64,000 nucleotides of DNA from Oegoconia quadripuncta (taxonomy: Eukaryota > Arthropoda > Insecta > Lepidoptera > Autostichidae): NCBI GenBank assembly GCA_949316235.1, contig OX438759.1, forward strand, positions 13,243,618-13,307,617, read 5' to 3'. This document shows, one piece after another, positions 45,908 through 56,957 of this stretch (positions are counted from its first letter, which is position 1; each line of letters opens with the position of its first letter). The position numbers were made by a program, and so were the translations under genes. The notes beneath the pieces were generated by a model. It ran no database searches and was not told where the DNA came from. It saw only the letters and a list, made by a program, of their open reading frames with translations.

Positions 45908-46142
45908 ATATATGTAAATGCGAAAGTTTGAATGTTTATTTATTCGGTTGCTTGTTGCTCAATCACGGCAAAACGGCTGAATGGATTTGAATGTAATTCG
46001 GTATATAGGTAGAACACACCTGTATTAAAACATAGGATATTTTTATCCTGATAAAGTGAGTAGTTCCCGCGGGATAAACAAAATTAAACATATCCGCGAT
46101 AAAGTTAATCCACACAGGCGAAACCGCGGGCGAAAAGCTCTA
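45908..46142 (+). mobile_element. Helentron-like element
   Basis: Starts TAAATGCGAAAGTTTG, contains ACGGCTGAATGGATTTG and GTAGTTCCCGCGGGATAA, and ends in the hairpin region GGCGAAACCGCGGGCG with GAAAAGCTC. The expected final CTAG has changed to CTCT. Confidence 0.7.
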
Positions 46143-46224
46143 TAAATCCAGAGCTGTTGAAATATTATTAGGAAGTTGTAGCGTATAGTTAGGAGAAATA
46201 TTTCAGTAATCTTATTTATACACA

Positions 46225-46371
46225 TTGGTGTCGATTTGGATGTACACCAACTAAACTAAAACCAGTTTTGGAGTGATGCCGTCGCATCGTATATTGTTCT
46301 AGGGAGAAAGAGACAGTACTACTTAAAAACTGGTTTTAGTTTAGTTGGTGTACATCCGAATCGACACCATT
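46225..46371. mobile_element. MITE family M1, 147 bp
   Basis: Nearly the same as 1791-1941; the arms pair over about 55 bp. The centre GAGAAAGAGACAGTACTAC is shared too. Confidence 0.9.
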
Positions 46372-46964
46372 GATGAGTTTGATGTCAATCACACCTCTTG
46401 TTATGCGAAGATAAAGATAAAACGGAAAACACAGCTTTTAAAACGGCTATTTAGCGGCAGCTTTATCTACAGAGATATCGAGGGAATGAAATCTCCATGA
46501 TTATATATAATTCGTTATAAATCCTATATATGCGAAAATCGACTCATAAGTTTCAGAATCAAAAATTAACAAGTCAACTCACTCGCAGCCCGATCGGAAC
46601 TTGAAGCCAAAACAAGATATCTTCACAATGTTTTTGATTTCGCAAATAACGAGAACCTGTTGCGCTCCGTTTCCCATTTTCAATGGGGCCCAGATAAAGA
46701 ATCTTGACGATTCTGACAGCGCTGCCAATTCACACAGCGGAATATACCTAATAGGGGATAGAGGTTATGGGCCGGCGCGTTTAAATGGTTTCGATATATT
46801 TCTTAAAAAGCTTGTTTATCTACCTAACACGAAACGTGTAGACAGTAAATAATTTTAAAGTGATTTAAACAAAGTAAACTTAAAATAAAACGTTTAAAAA
46901 ATTTTAATTGTATCTCAAAAATCAGTTGCCATGAAGGTGTTTTTTATATTTTGGAAATAACTGT

Positions 46965-47350
46965 TTTTAATATAACTGTGTGGTTTCGGCACCCAAAAAG
47001 AATAGAATAAACCCGTCTCTTCCCGTGGATGTCGTTTTTTTTTTTTATATGAAAGCGCGGCAAACGAGCATGCGGGTCACCTGATGGAAAGCAATCACCG
47101 CCGCCCATGGACACCCGCAACACCAAAAGTCGTAAAAGTCTAAAGGACTTTTCACGAAGGAACATCTATAGATTTGCACGTTTTAACGGCGATGGGGTCA
47201 CCTGTCACGTGTGCATTTCTGTACGTTCGTAAGGTGAACCATGGATATTGTTTCTAGCTTTAAACTCTTAATTTTTGGAATACCCAAACACTAATGTTTG
47301 GGATATATCTGACCACCCCATTTGGGATAAACATCGTGACGTTATGTATG
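46965..47350 (-). repeat. Interspersed repeat with nested SINE-like piece
   Basis: Inverted partner of 42660-43010. At 47034-47125 it is interrupted by a T-run and GAGCATGCGGGTCACCTGAT, a common lepidopteran retroelement end. GTCGT flanks this insertion. Confidence 0.65.
47034..47125 (-). mobile_element. Short retroelement 3' end
   Basis: A T-run at the left (reversed A-tail), then GCGGCAAACGAGCATGCGG and CCGCCGCCCATGGACACC. The direct repeat GTCGT on both sides supports insertion by target-primed reverse transcription. Confidence 0.65.
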
Positions 47351-47385
47351 TATAATTGTTTTATAACAGCAAATAATTCAACTAT

Positions 47386-48219
47386 ACAGGGCGTCCCAAA
47401 GTTATGGGACATGAAGGGGAAGTACCTTAAATATCGTAGATAGTGAATTTTGCTCAAAGAAGACTTTATGTTATTTTTAAAAGTTAGTAATTCTGCATTC
47501 ATAGATTTTCTAAAAATTATTTGCTTCGGCTGGGAATCGAACCGACTCAAATGTGAAAAAAAAAACACCCTACTTTTATGATGCCAATCGAAAGAATAGC
47601 TAAAAAATAATAACTCTGCCTAAGTAACATAGTATTTTAAAAGAAAGGAACAACATAAAATGATTAGATTTCTTCTTTTGGGGATACGTGAAAGATATGC
47701 TATACAAAAAGCGATACGAGAACGTAGGCGAGTTGCAAACAGAATTGTGCCATATCACATCGAGTGTTCACCATAAAATGATTAGAAAATCAACAGGCAG
47801 CGGGCTCATTAAAAGATTGGCGATTTGCGTAAGACAAGAGGGATCACATTTTGAGCATTTAATTAATTAATTTACAAAAAAATACCTACTTAATTGACTA
47901 CGGCAGTTTCATGTATGTTTTTTATTTGATTAAAATGATTAATTTCACGTTGTTCCTTTCTTTTAAAATACTATGTTACTTAGGCAGAGTTATTATTTTT
48001 TAGCTATTCTTTCGATTGGCATCATAAAAGTAGGGTGTTTTTTTTTTCACATTTGAGTCGGTTCGATTCCCAGCCGAAGCAAATAATTTTTAGAAAATCT
48101 ATGAATGCAGAATTACTAACTTTTAAAAATAACATAAAGTCTTCTTTGAGCAAAATTCACTATCTACGATATTTAAGGTACTTCCCCTTCATGTCCCATA
48201 ACTTTGGGACGCCCTGTAT
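47386..48219 (+). mobile_element. Mariner-like fold-back element FB3, about 834 bp
   Basis: Inverted arms of about 270 bp start TACAGGGCGTCCCAAAGTT and end with the complement; the flanking dinucleotides are TA. Both arms include the B-box-like GGTTCGATTCCCAG. It is related to FB1 in the arm ends. Between the arms lies a transposase C-terminus. Confidence 0.9.
47669..47870 (+). pseudogene. Transposase C-terminal remnant in FB3
   Basis: Reads LDFFFWGYVKDMLYKKRYEN, VGELQTELCHITSSVHHKMI and ends EGSHFEHLIN-stop. Nearly the same extent as the remnant in FB1, with several residue differences. It starts just at LDFFFWGY, where the left arm ends. Confidence 0.82.
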
Positions 48220-48262
48220 ATCTAACTATAAGCGCGTTCACCTATAAACCGCAACTTATTTA

Positions 48263-48450
48263 AGGTTCTGGCTATCTTATCCCAACCAGCCGCAACACAA
48301 CAATATAAGTAACATTGTTTAGATAAGACGTTAAAAATTACCCTACTACCTACCAAACGTAGTACCTTCTAAACAAGTAGGTATGGGAATCATACACGCG
48401 ACCTCCTTTCTGGAAACATTATATTTGCACCGAGTAACGAAAGCGGTTAA
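48263..48450 (-). mobile_element. SINE family A, strongly diverged
   Basis: CTGGCTATCTTATC, GCAACACAACAAT and the reversed head TGCACCGAGTAACGAAAGCGG are recognisable. Confidence 0.65.
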
Positions 48451-49064
48451 AATCTATTCTAAGTTCTAATCTCTTTATAGACAGCAAAAGTCTGCCCGCT
48501 CTACATTCTAGCGAGACTACACGAGGTCATTATATATTGAAACTTGACGAAGACAACTTTTTGCAATCTTAACACAAAAACATCAATGTACAGCGTTCTC
48601 TACTGGCTCGTGCGAGATGTAGAGCCTGGAATTTATTTCTTAAAAATGAGGTGAGGTTAATCCGCTTGATGGTTTTAAGTGTACCTATCTACCTACAGTA
48701 TATTTCCTAAATGCTGTCATCAGTGCCTTCTTATAAGACTATGATTGACAGGACAAAAAACATTAAGTATGTTGTGATAAAAAAATAATCGGTAGATTTT
48801 GTTTTAAAATGCCTTAGTTAAATCTTTAAAGAATGCTATGTATAAATACCTATACTAAGTATTTAACTATTAGCCGACTTGATTGCGGTGTCCTTTTAGT
48901 CCCTAATTCTCGAACACTCAAGACTTCCATTTCGAAGGACATCCATAGCTTTGTCACTTTTGCACTTCCTTACAAATGTGAAAGTGACAGATATACTATA
49001 ATCTCTCGACACTAAAATCCCGAACGGGTGAGAAATCACTCCTCTCGTTTTAACATAACGTTGA

Positions 49065-49341
49065 AAATAAATAAATATTCTTGTACATACACAACACCAT
49101 TTGATTCCACACTAAGCAACTAGGCTTGTATTCTGGATACCAGATGGTTGATATACCTACCTACTACAAAAATACATTTCTTCTTGTAAATAATAAATAC
49201 CTATATACATGAAAAACATCCATAACTCGGGTACACATTTCCGTATTCATCATACAAACATTATGCCCCTAGCGGGATTGGAACCCGCGACCTTTTGGTA
49301 TAGCAGTCAGCGTCTCTAACCACTCCACCAAACAGGTCGTA
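49065..49341 (-). mobile_element. SINE family B copy
   Basis: Reversed tail ACACCATTTGATTCCAC to reversed head CCACTCCACCAAACAGGTCG; B-box GGGATTGGAACCCGC (one change). Confidence 0.85.
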
Positions 49342-49390
49342 AATTTCTATATGAAAAAAAGTTATTTCGAAGTCGGCGCCAATCCCAACT

Positions 49391-49768
49391 GATTGTTATA
49401 AATGCGAAAGTTTGTGTATATTCTGTATGTATAATAATATAATAATAATCATCCAGTCCCAAAAACATCCAAGACTCGGGAATAGATGTTCGTATTCATC
49501 ACACAAACATTTACCCCTCGCGGGATTCGAACCCGCAACCGTTGGTTTCGCTGATACTAGTGTAGTGGTCACTATCCACTACACCAATCGGTCGTCAAAT
49601 GTCGTCGTATGTTTGTTACCTCTTCACGTCTATACGGTTGGACGGATTTGGATGAAATTTGGTGGGTAGACAAATTTGGACCTGGATTTATATATATAGG
49701 AAATTTTTGGGGCTGCACCGATTCTGATAAAATCTTCCACGCGGACGTAGTCGCGGGTGGAAAGCTAG
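49391..49768 (+). mobile_element. Helentron-like element with nested SINE C
   Basis: Left part TAAATGCGAAAGTTTG; right part ACGGTTGGACGGATTTGG, CACGCGGACGTAGTCGCGGG and the end CTAG at 49765-49768. A family C SINE (49434-49596) splits it. Confidence 0.72.
49434..49596 (-). mobile_element. SINE family C copy with tRNA-like head
   Basis: The reversed head GTGTAGTGGTCACTATCC-ACTACACCAATCGG and the B-box CGGGATTCGAACCCGC are both present. It is the best-preserved family C head in the window. Confidence 0.82.
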
Positions 49769-50144
49769 TGTTTAAATACAGCGAATTGGAAACTTCCTCT
49801 TTTCTGAAGTCGCTTAAAATTAGGCGCATTTACGGACTCCATTACGTTGTAATAAGACCAGTAATCATTGAAGTGCGATTATCGTTAACTGTACAATATT
49901 GTTTTGTATAATACCAGTTAACTCTCGTAATCGAAAAAAAGTTACGAGTTTCCACTCAATAGCTTACGTTAATACTGGAACAATGCTCTCTCGCTCTACA
50001 CAATGTGTTACAACACTAGGTGACCGATTAGACGAGAAAAACCGCGGGTAAATCTTGTGCTGATTGTTTACGTGGGAACGGTGAGACTGTAACGCTGTAA
50101 GACCGTGTTCACAATGCCTGACATACCATAGGTACAGTATAAAT

Positions 50145-50300
50145 AAATATTTCGGATACTTACATGACTCATCTAGTGCCAAATTAAGCTTGCACTATGG
50201 AATACTAGATAAGGAATAAACATACTTACTTAAATATAATATAACTATCCATGACTCGGGAATAGTTCATATTCATCATAGAAATATTTAATTTTGTAAT
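50145..50300 (-). mobile_element. SINE family C body fragment
   Basis: ATATTTCGGATACTTACATG and ATGACTCGGGAATAG match the reversed family C body. Confidence 0.65.
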
Positions 50301-50319
50301 TAATTATGTCAGTGGGACT

Positions 50320-50362
50320 TTTTTTTATGCACAACGGGTGAGCACTTGACCTCAATCACACC
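50320..50362 (-). mobile_element. SINE family A tail fragment
   Basis: T-run, ATGCACAACGGG and GACCTCAATCACACC only. Confidence 0.7.
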
Positions 50363-50816
50363 AATTTCAAACATCACACACTTTAGTGCGAAAATACGCT
50401 TTAAAAGGCCGAATCCTTTTATTTCGTTGTACTAGAAACTTGAATTTTTTACAGAAGTACGGGACCCGCCCACCTTAGTATTAGATATTAATTTGAACTT
50501 GATATCTCAGAGTAAAAGGTCCTCCTGTTAATGGTGATATTATGTATGAAATACTCAGAACACAGGACCTACACCCGGGGAGCTAGCATGCCCCACAGTC
50601 TCTCTATAAAGGCACGAGATAGAAGAATTGCATCTTCCTTACTCACATAAAGCATGAGCGTGACAGCAGGCTTCTATGTCGTGTCGTTGTAGAGTGACTA
50701 CGCTAGCCGTCCTCTGACCGTCTTTTCTTAAATGGCCAGTTATAAATCCGGTAACTTTGCTATAGCTGTGAAAATGTTTTTGTTTCCTAGCTATTTAAAT
50801 GTTGAATGTTTTCCCA

Positions 50817-51057
50817 TTTTTTTTTATGCACAACGGGTTGGTACTAGACCTCAATCACACCTGATGTTAAGTGAAGATGAGGGCGAAGGTGGAAGCGTAC
50901 TGACCCGGAAACCTCTACACATTTGGGGGACTGGCTATCTTATCTCTGACAACCGGAACACAACAATGCTATTAACATTGTTGCTTGGCGGCAGATTTAG
51001 ATAAGATGGTGGTAGCTAACTAGGCGGACATTTAAAATGCCCTACCACCAACCAAAT
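50817..51057 (-). mobile_element. SINE family A, head missing
   Basis: From T-run/ATGCACAACGGG to CCTACCACCAACCAAAT; truncated at the same point as the copies at 24.4 and 45.0 kb. Confidence 0.85.
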
Positions 51058-51490
51058 ATTTGTTTTTTTTTTGATGTTATATTTTTTTACCCAATATTTT
51101 TCATTTTATAGTTTCTATTGATGTAGACGTTAAAGGTGACTATTCAGTAAATTAATTTTAAATCTGTGCGTTATCGTAAGACCTGATTCCAGCATTGGAC
51201 GTCAATAAGCCTAGAATGCTTAATATAAGCACAATAGCTGCATATTTTATAAGATAATAATTTTTTATAAGGACTATGACGACATTTGCCCGTCAGACAG
51301 ACAAAAAACATGTCGAACTAAATGAAAATAATATTGTGCTCATCTCCAACCATAAAAATAACGGCTGCAATAACAAATAAAACACATTTTTTATTTGTAC
51401 AAGAAAACCTTTCTGATTTATACGAAAACATAATCTATTCGATAACGTATGTTAAATTGCTTGTAAGTATTTTATATTTTATTTAGTAGA

Positions 51491-51560
51491 CTAGCTATGC
51501 GGCCGAGGCCTCGCCCGCGTGGAATGACTTTATAGTTTTATTTTACCTTGAGCCGTGTGT
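51491..51560 (-). mobile_element. Helentron-like 3' end (reversed)
   Basis: CTAG at 51491-51494 followed by GCGGCCGAGGCCTCGCCCGC, a GC-rich hairpin as in the other ends. The left end was not found. Confidence 0.55.
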
Positions 51561-53570
51561 TGCAGCTTATTCTTCAGGCCTTCTCACCTCTATTCATAAC
51601 GTTTCAGTCGTGAAAAGTTAATAAACAAATCGTATCTTACATTAGGTATGCTCTCCAGTTCCTAGGCTACCTCACTGTCAAATTTCAATACCATCATCAG
51701 AGGTTTAGTCGTGCAAAGGTAAAAGACTCACATTTATATAGGTATAATATTATTATACGTTTGTTTATTTGTTTACGCCTAATTGTACTTCATTATTGTA
51801 TCTAAATTCACGTATCTGTAAATTATCTCTTTTAAATCCACGATCTTCTTCTCTTTTTAGAGATAGGCTCACTTTTTGTTGGTACATTGCGACCATATTT
51901 GGGTAACTGTTTTCCTTTTTACTCGTGTGCAATAAACTATAAAATAAGCATAAATAAAGTTAATAAAATGTGTAAATAACACGCTTGGAAAACGATAGCG
52001 CCTAGTGTGAATGAAGAGGAATATAACGAGTTTATTCCGTATACTTTGCGATCATCATTGTATTGATATTGACAGTAGTGAACATCGTCCAATAATAAGA
52101 ATGAGCTACACAGATCATCAAAAAAATCGATTCATCAAATAACGATTAAAATTTTAATTGTATGAACTGTGAAATTTCACAATTTAATCGAGTTTTGTGA
52201 CAATTATTCATGCAAAGGAAATTTCTCGCGCCGCATTTTAATTGGTGACTTACTGGCTGTAGAATAGTAAAAATTTCATTAAAATCTGTATTATACTGCT
52301 CGAGTTACTAATTTCTAAAACCAGACATTAGGAAGTTGTATAGAGATTTTTTTGCTAAGTCGATTTTTTTGATTACCAAGTGTATTTTTATCGCTATTTA
52401 TTTTTAGGGATCAGTAGCTAAAAGGCAAACACTGAACCCTTATAATTTCGTCATGTCTGTCTCTCCGTGTGTCACAGGATCACATATCTCACAAAATAAT
52501 TCTAACAAATATGTACAAACAGTTAATCTATGGTTTCTGAGGGTTGCAAAAAAAATTCTGACCTTTCAGCTTAGATACCGTAGTATGGGTCTTAAAAATA
52601 AAAATAAAAGGTTTCTAATTGTCTTTTTCATATACGTGAATATTCGGTGAGATCTAAGCTACGAAAGTAATTATCAAAATGTTTCTTAGCATGGTCATCA
52701 AAAAAATCAAAAATAAGTTCGATCTACATTAAAAATACTTTTAATATCTTCTATTATGATTGATATCTTCATTATGATTATCACATATTATTATAGTACA
52801 AAGAAGAGTAACATAAAATCATCTGGCTCCATCTTCAGACCCTCGTAATCATCAAATTCGATCATCTTGCCATTTGCCATCGGCGAGTTCCAGTCCCTAC
52901 ATCCCAGCTCCATCATCAGATCAGCTCGATGGTACCATAATATCGCTTTGTCACCGAACTTACATAAATATGCTAAATTTCAGCTCAAATAAATATCAGC
53001 AAGTGGTTGAAAAATGCTTTTTGAAATTTTGAAACGGACAACTTACGTACGAACATTACAATCTAAATAAAAGCTTGTAAAAAAAATAGCGACTTTTAGT
53101 GTTAAATTTCAAAGTTAATAAAAAATAAAAGGTATTTATTCATCACAAAGAATATAAGCCTCTTGTATGCTTATGTCCTTTCCAATCGCTATCAATATAA
53201 TTATGTTATATAGCTTGTAATACCTGTAGGTTGTAAGGTGAAGCAATGCGGTAAGTAGGAACATTCTACGGAACGCTTTATGCGTATCCGACACACACGT
53301 GGCCGGTGTTTAATTTAATGATTCATTTATATAATATAATCGAATGATTAAGATACATCCATCACATTTATGATGTAACTACTTAAATAAAGACTCATTT
53401 TACATCGATAATTTACTAAAATAGGTATACAGCAGATAATTCAAGCATAACATTATGGGTATTCACAGATCTTGTATAGCTCTTTTAGAATGTAACAAAT
53501 ATACGCAAGTCAATCAAAATCTTCGACACACGGTGTTTTGTTGATCAAATAACCTAATATGTAGGTAACT
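51560..53570. other. Long stretch without a recognised gene
   Basis: AT-rich, no clear SINE or LINE. A repeat-like piece with CATCATCAGATCAGCTCGATGG (around 52910) may be an old element. No exon found. Confidence 0.4.
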
Positions 53571-53579
53571 TATGATAGA

Positions 53580-54115
53580 CTAGCTTTTGCCCGCGGCTTC
53601 GCTCGCGTTAAGAAGTATATTAAATATACCTAAAAAGTAAAGCCGCAAAAACGGTATAGTTTTTGCGGCTTTACTTTTTTGTTTAGCCTGTGTAAAAAAT
53701 TAGGGTCTACAAAACTTCTTTGTATACAATATTCTTAACTATTCTGTCATTAGGCGTGACAATCTTTAATTTCAGTTCAATCAGTCGAAAATCTAAGAAG
53801 ATTTTACAAACTTTCATCCCCTATTTTATCCCCTTAGGGGTGGAATTTATCAAAATCCTTTCTTAGGGGATGCCTACGTCATAGTAGCTTTATACATGCA
53901 AAGTCTCAGCCCGTTCGGTTTAAAATACAAACAACAAACTTTCATCCCCTATTTTATCCACTTGGGGGTAGAATTTATCAAAATCCTTTCTTAGCGGATG
54001 CCTACGTCATAACATCTACCTGCATGCCAAATTTCAGCCCGATCCGTCCTGTGGTTTGGGCTGGGCGTTGATAGATCACTATGTCAGTCACCTTTGGAAT
54101 ACTTTTGACTACAGT
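53580..54115 (-). mobile_element. Helentron-like element with internal tandem repeat
   Basis: Reversed end CTAG at 53580-53583 with GCCCGCGGCTTCGCTCGCG. The interior has two units of about 127 bp (starting at 53808 and 53935), each with CTTTCATCCCCTATTTTATC. The right limit is uncertain. Confidence 0.6.
53632..53681. repeat. Perfect inverted repeat, 20 bp arms
   Basis: AAAAGTAAAGCCGCAAAAAC, a short centre GGTATA, then the exact complement. It lies inside the Helentron-like element and could form a terminator-like hairpin. Confidence 0.93.
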
Positions 54116-54176
54116 TTGACCTGGTGGTAACTTAATTATACCATGTAAACAAACTTGGATTTTTTACGACCTTATA

Positions 54177-54552
54177 TTTGTGTAGTGGATAGTGACCTTG
54201 GGTTCGAACATTGTTATTTCTACGTCATGGATGTCTATATGAATATTTATGTATGTTTATTCCCTAGCGAAGCAAAACATCATCGTGAGGAAATCTGCAT
54301 GCCTGAGAAATAAAAATTCTAAGGAATGCGAAGTCCCCAACCCGCAATGGGCCAGCGTGGTGGACTATGGCCCATACTCTCTCATATACGAGGGAAGGCC
54401 TATATCCTGTAGATATCTACGGGCTGATGACGATGATGATTCCCTAGTATCCATAATACAGGCTTTGCATAGTTTACATACATACATAAAGTCACTCCTG
54501 TTTGCATAGTTTGGAAGTAGATAATTGGTGTAGGTGTCCGAAATATTTAGTT
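54177..54552 (+). mobile_element. SINE family C copy split by SINE D
   Basis: 54177-54267 and 54439-54552 are the two halves. ATTCCCTAG (54259-54267 and 54439-54447) is the target duplication around the inserted family D fragment. Confidence 0.82.
54268..54438 (+). mobile_element. SINE family D fragment, 5'-truncated
   Basis: Begins CGAAGCAAAACATCATCG, includes GAGGAAATCTGCATGCCTG and ends GGGCTGATGACGATGATG. A 9 bp target duplication on both sides. Confidence 0.85.
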
Positions 54553-55007
54553 ATAAACACAGCATGTAGAGATTTAGATTTATTTTATTTCACTTTTACA
54601 CTGTTATATCAGATTATTATATCCATCTATACATTATAGTAAGATTCAAGCATTCCAAAATAAAGGTAATTCTCTATACATAAAAATAAATTAAAAAAAT
54701 ACATTCACAAATTAATTAAATATAAAATTACAAAAATATTGAATTAAAATGTGATGTTCATAAACTCCTTAACCGAAAAATATTCATTTTCCAATAAAAG
54801 GTTTTTCAGTCGTAAACGTCGTAAACGATTCTATAGTGTGCACTAACCTTTAGTCGTGTCGAAATCTCTGTGTAAAGAGGCAATTTACACTAAAGCAGTG
54901 TTTGTTTTGTGCAAGTGGGATTCGTAGGTAATTATACGCCGCGCTCGCAACTGCTTTTAACAAGAAATTAGCGCGTTGGCGGTTTTCAATTGCAATTTTA
55001 TGACAAA

Positions 55008-55441
55008 CTAGCTTTCGCCCGCGACTTTGTTGCGAATCTTCAAATAAATAGAAACCACAATACCGCGTTTTAAAATACTACTAGTGCAACGCAGCTTTTT
55101 TTATAGAAAGAATTACGAAAATGCTACAAACCAATTTTCATTTTTCTAGAGCCCTTGGTTCCGGAGATATTGACTTTTGTTTGAGATTTTTTGCCCCTAC
55201 AACCCCTTCAAAATATCCCCTCTAAGTAATGGGTCAATCAGTCAGGACATTGCCTTTTATAAGATGAGTAGCACCTCACCGGGTGATTTTCCGAGGGTAC
55301 ATAAAATTTGTAACCCACGTCGATGCTTTGATCTCAAATACCGGAGTCATATTTGTCATCCTGCAGATTGTCACTCTGAGGACCAAGTAGTAGGTATGCG
55401 TATAACCTGTCAGAGTAAAGGAAGCCTACCACCTGTCAGTT
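55008..55441 (-). mobile_element. Helentron-like element (reversed)
   Basis: CTAG at 55008-55011 with TTTCGCCCGCGACTTTGTTGCG. The right limit is uncertain; nothing else was seen there. Confidence 0.5.
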
Positions 55442-55788
55442 AACTTTTTGCCGTAGATTTCAATAATTTCATCCATTGATATGAAATACAGAAAAACTAA
55501 TAGCGAAGTACGTCACAATTGAGCGGAGTAGGCGATCGATGATTCTATTGTAACAATTGAGTATTGGTATTCCATTTATGAAATAAAAAACGGAGGTTCG
55601 GTAAGTTGCATCAAAATCTGTTTAGCAGCAAATGTTAACGAGGAGACGCAGTCCATTTATAACTGATAATTTAGAAGAGCAATGAGAGGGAAAACAAGCA
55701 AAGGAGATCAAACTAAATGTGTGATTTTTTCATTACCTACATCACATATATTTTAAAAATGTAGTACCTAATCGTTAAATAGTATGAA

Positions 55789-55966
55789 ACAAAGTCCCTA
55801 TCCGCGTCTGTCTGTTTGTTCGCTTAGTTCTAAACTATGAAACGGATTTTGATACAGTTTTCGCTATCGTTTAGAAAATGTCTTTCGGAATGTTCAATGT
55901 ATAATAAATGCATATTATATTTATAGAAAGTAATTACATCCGTGCGAACCCAGAGCGGGTCGCTAG
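55789..55966 (+). mobile_element. Helentron-like element
   Basis: CCTATCCGCGTCTGTCTG at the left, resembling 44940-44970, and GAGCGGGTCGCTAG at the right end. Confidence 0.55.
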
Positions 55967-56135
55967 TAAAGTTATATTCTTCTAAAGTTTAAGTAAGAAG
56001 TAATCACATTTATATTGACCGAGACTACCTTCCAAGTCGTAAAATAATTAAGAAAACAAACAAAACCTTGCAGACTTTTATCGTGGCACTTAATTATAAA
56101 ACCGTAAATCATTCATGATTACAGCAAGTCCGTAT

Positions 56136-56466
56136 CAATAAACCATTCTCAATACAAGTCTTGAGGCTGTATCACCCGAGATGCGTCTTAAGCAGTTGAC
56201 GCTATCTCGAGCTCCGTGCTAATTTATAAACCAATCTTGACGTCTACTCAGCTGAGGTCACTTTCAAGTATTGGCCTCAGCGGCGAATGAATGATAATCT
56301 TGAGTTTCGTTTATTAATACGTGAAACTCGACTCACCTCTCAAGAGAGTGCTGCTTGAGTATTCACGTGCGTTTCAGGTCTCAAGTTAGGTTTATTAATC
56401 AACACGTTTACTTGAGACCGATCACAAGCCTGTTCTCAATTTTGAGAATGGTTCATTACTACGGGC
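56136..56466. mobile_element. Long MITE of family M2, about 330 bp
   Basis: Ends AATAAACCATTCTCAA (left) and its complement (right, near 56450). The interior has many CTCAAG/CTTGAG blocks. A second copy lies at 59415-59755 in the opposite orientation. Confidence 0.82.
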
Positions 56467-56571
56467 CATAGTATCATTTTCATTTCGATATGTCCTTCGT
56501 CATTCCGTTGTCAGCTGGGCCAGACGGAGGGTGACGTTTTTCGACTGTAGATATGTAAGTATGTATACCGG

Positions 56572-56778
56572 ATGAGCTTTTTACCGTAAGGAAAGATATA
56601 GGGCATATTAGATAAATGTGAAATAGAAGGTATTGGCCTATAGGTAGTTCAATATTTTTTTTTTCAAAGACCATCATCGAATAAAGCCTTGTGTCATTTG
56701 ACGGTTGCGTTTCACATATCATTAAATTAAATATATTTAAAAACTTGGAGAGAATATGAGTTTCAAATAAATTTCTTT
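56572..56778. mobile_element. MITE family M3, truncated
   Basis: Starts GAGCTTTTTACCGTAAGG and runs to AATATGAGTTTCAAATAAATTTC; the right end is missing. Confidence 0.75.
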
Positions 56779-56957
56779 ACTTTACTCATCCGCTATATGT
56801 ATGTATGTTTGTATGTCCGTTCCTTAGCCTGAACGGCTTGGCGGATTTTAATAAAGGAGGTGTTGTTGGAGTCTATTTGGGATATATATTCTTTTAGGAG
56901 AAATAAATATGGCCGGCGTCAGCCACCATTTTTGTCGCATACGATTTTTTATTATTA

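Noticed and set aside
53808..54050. Minisatellite
   Set aside because: Only two units, both within one Helentron-like element; better explained as a feature or duplication of that element.
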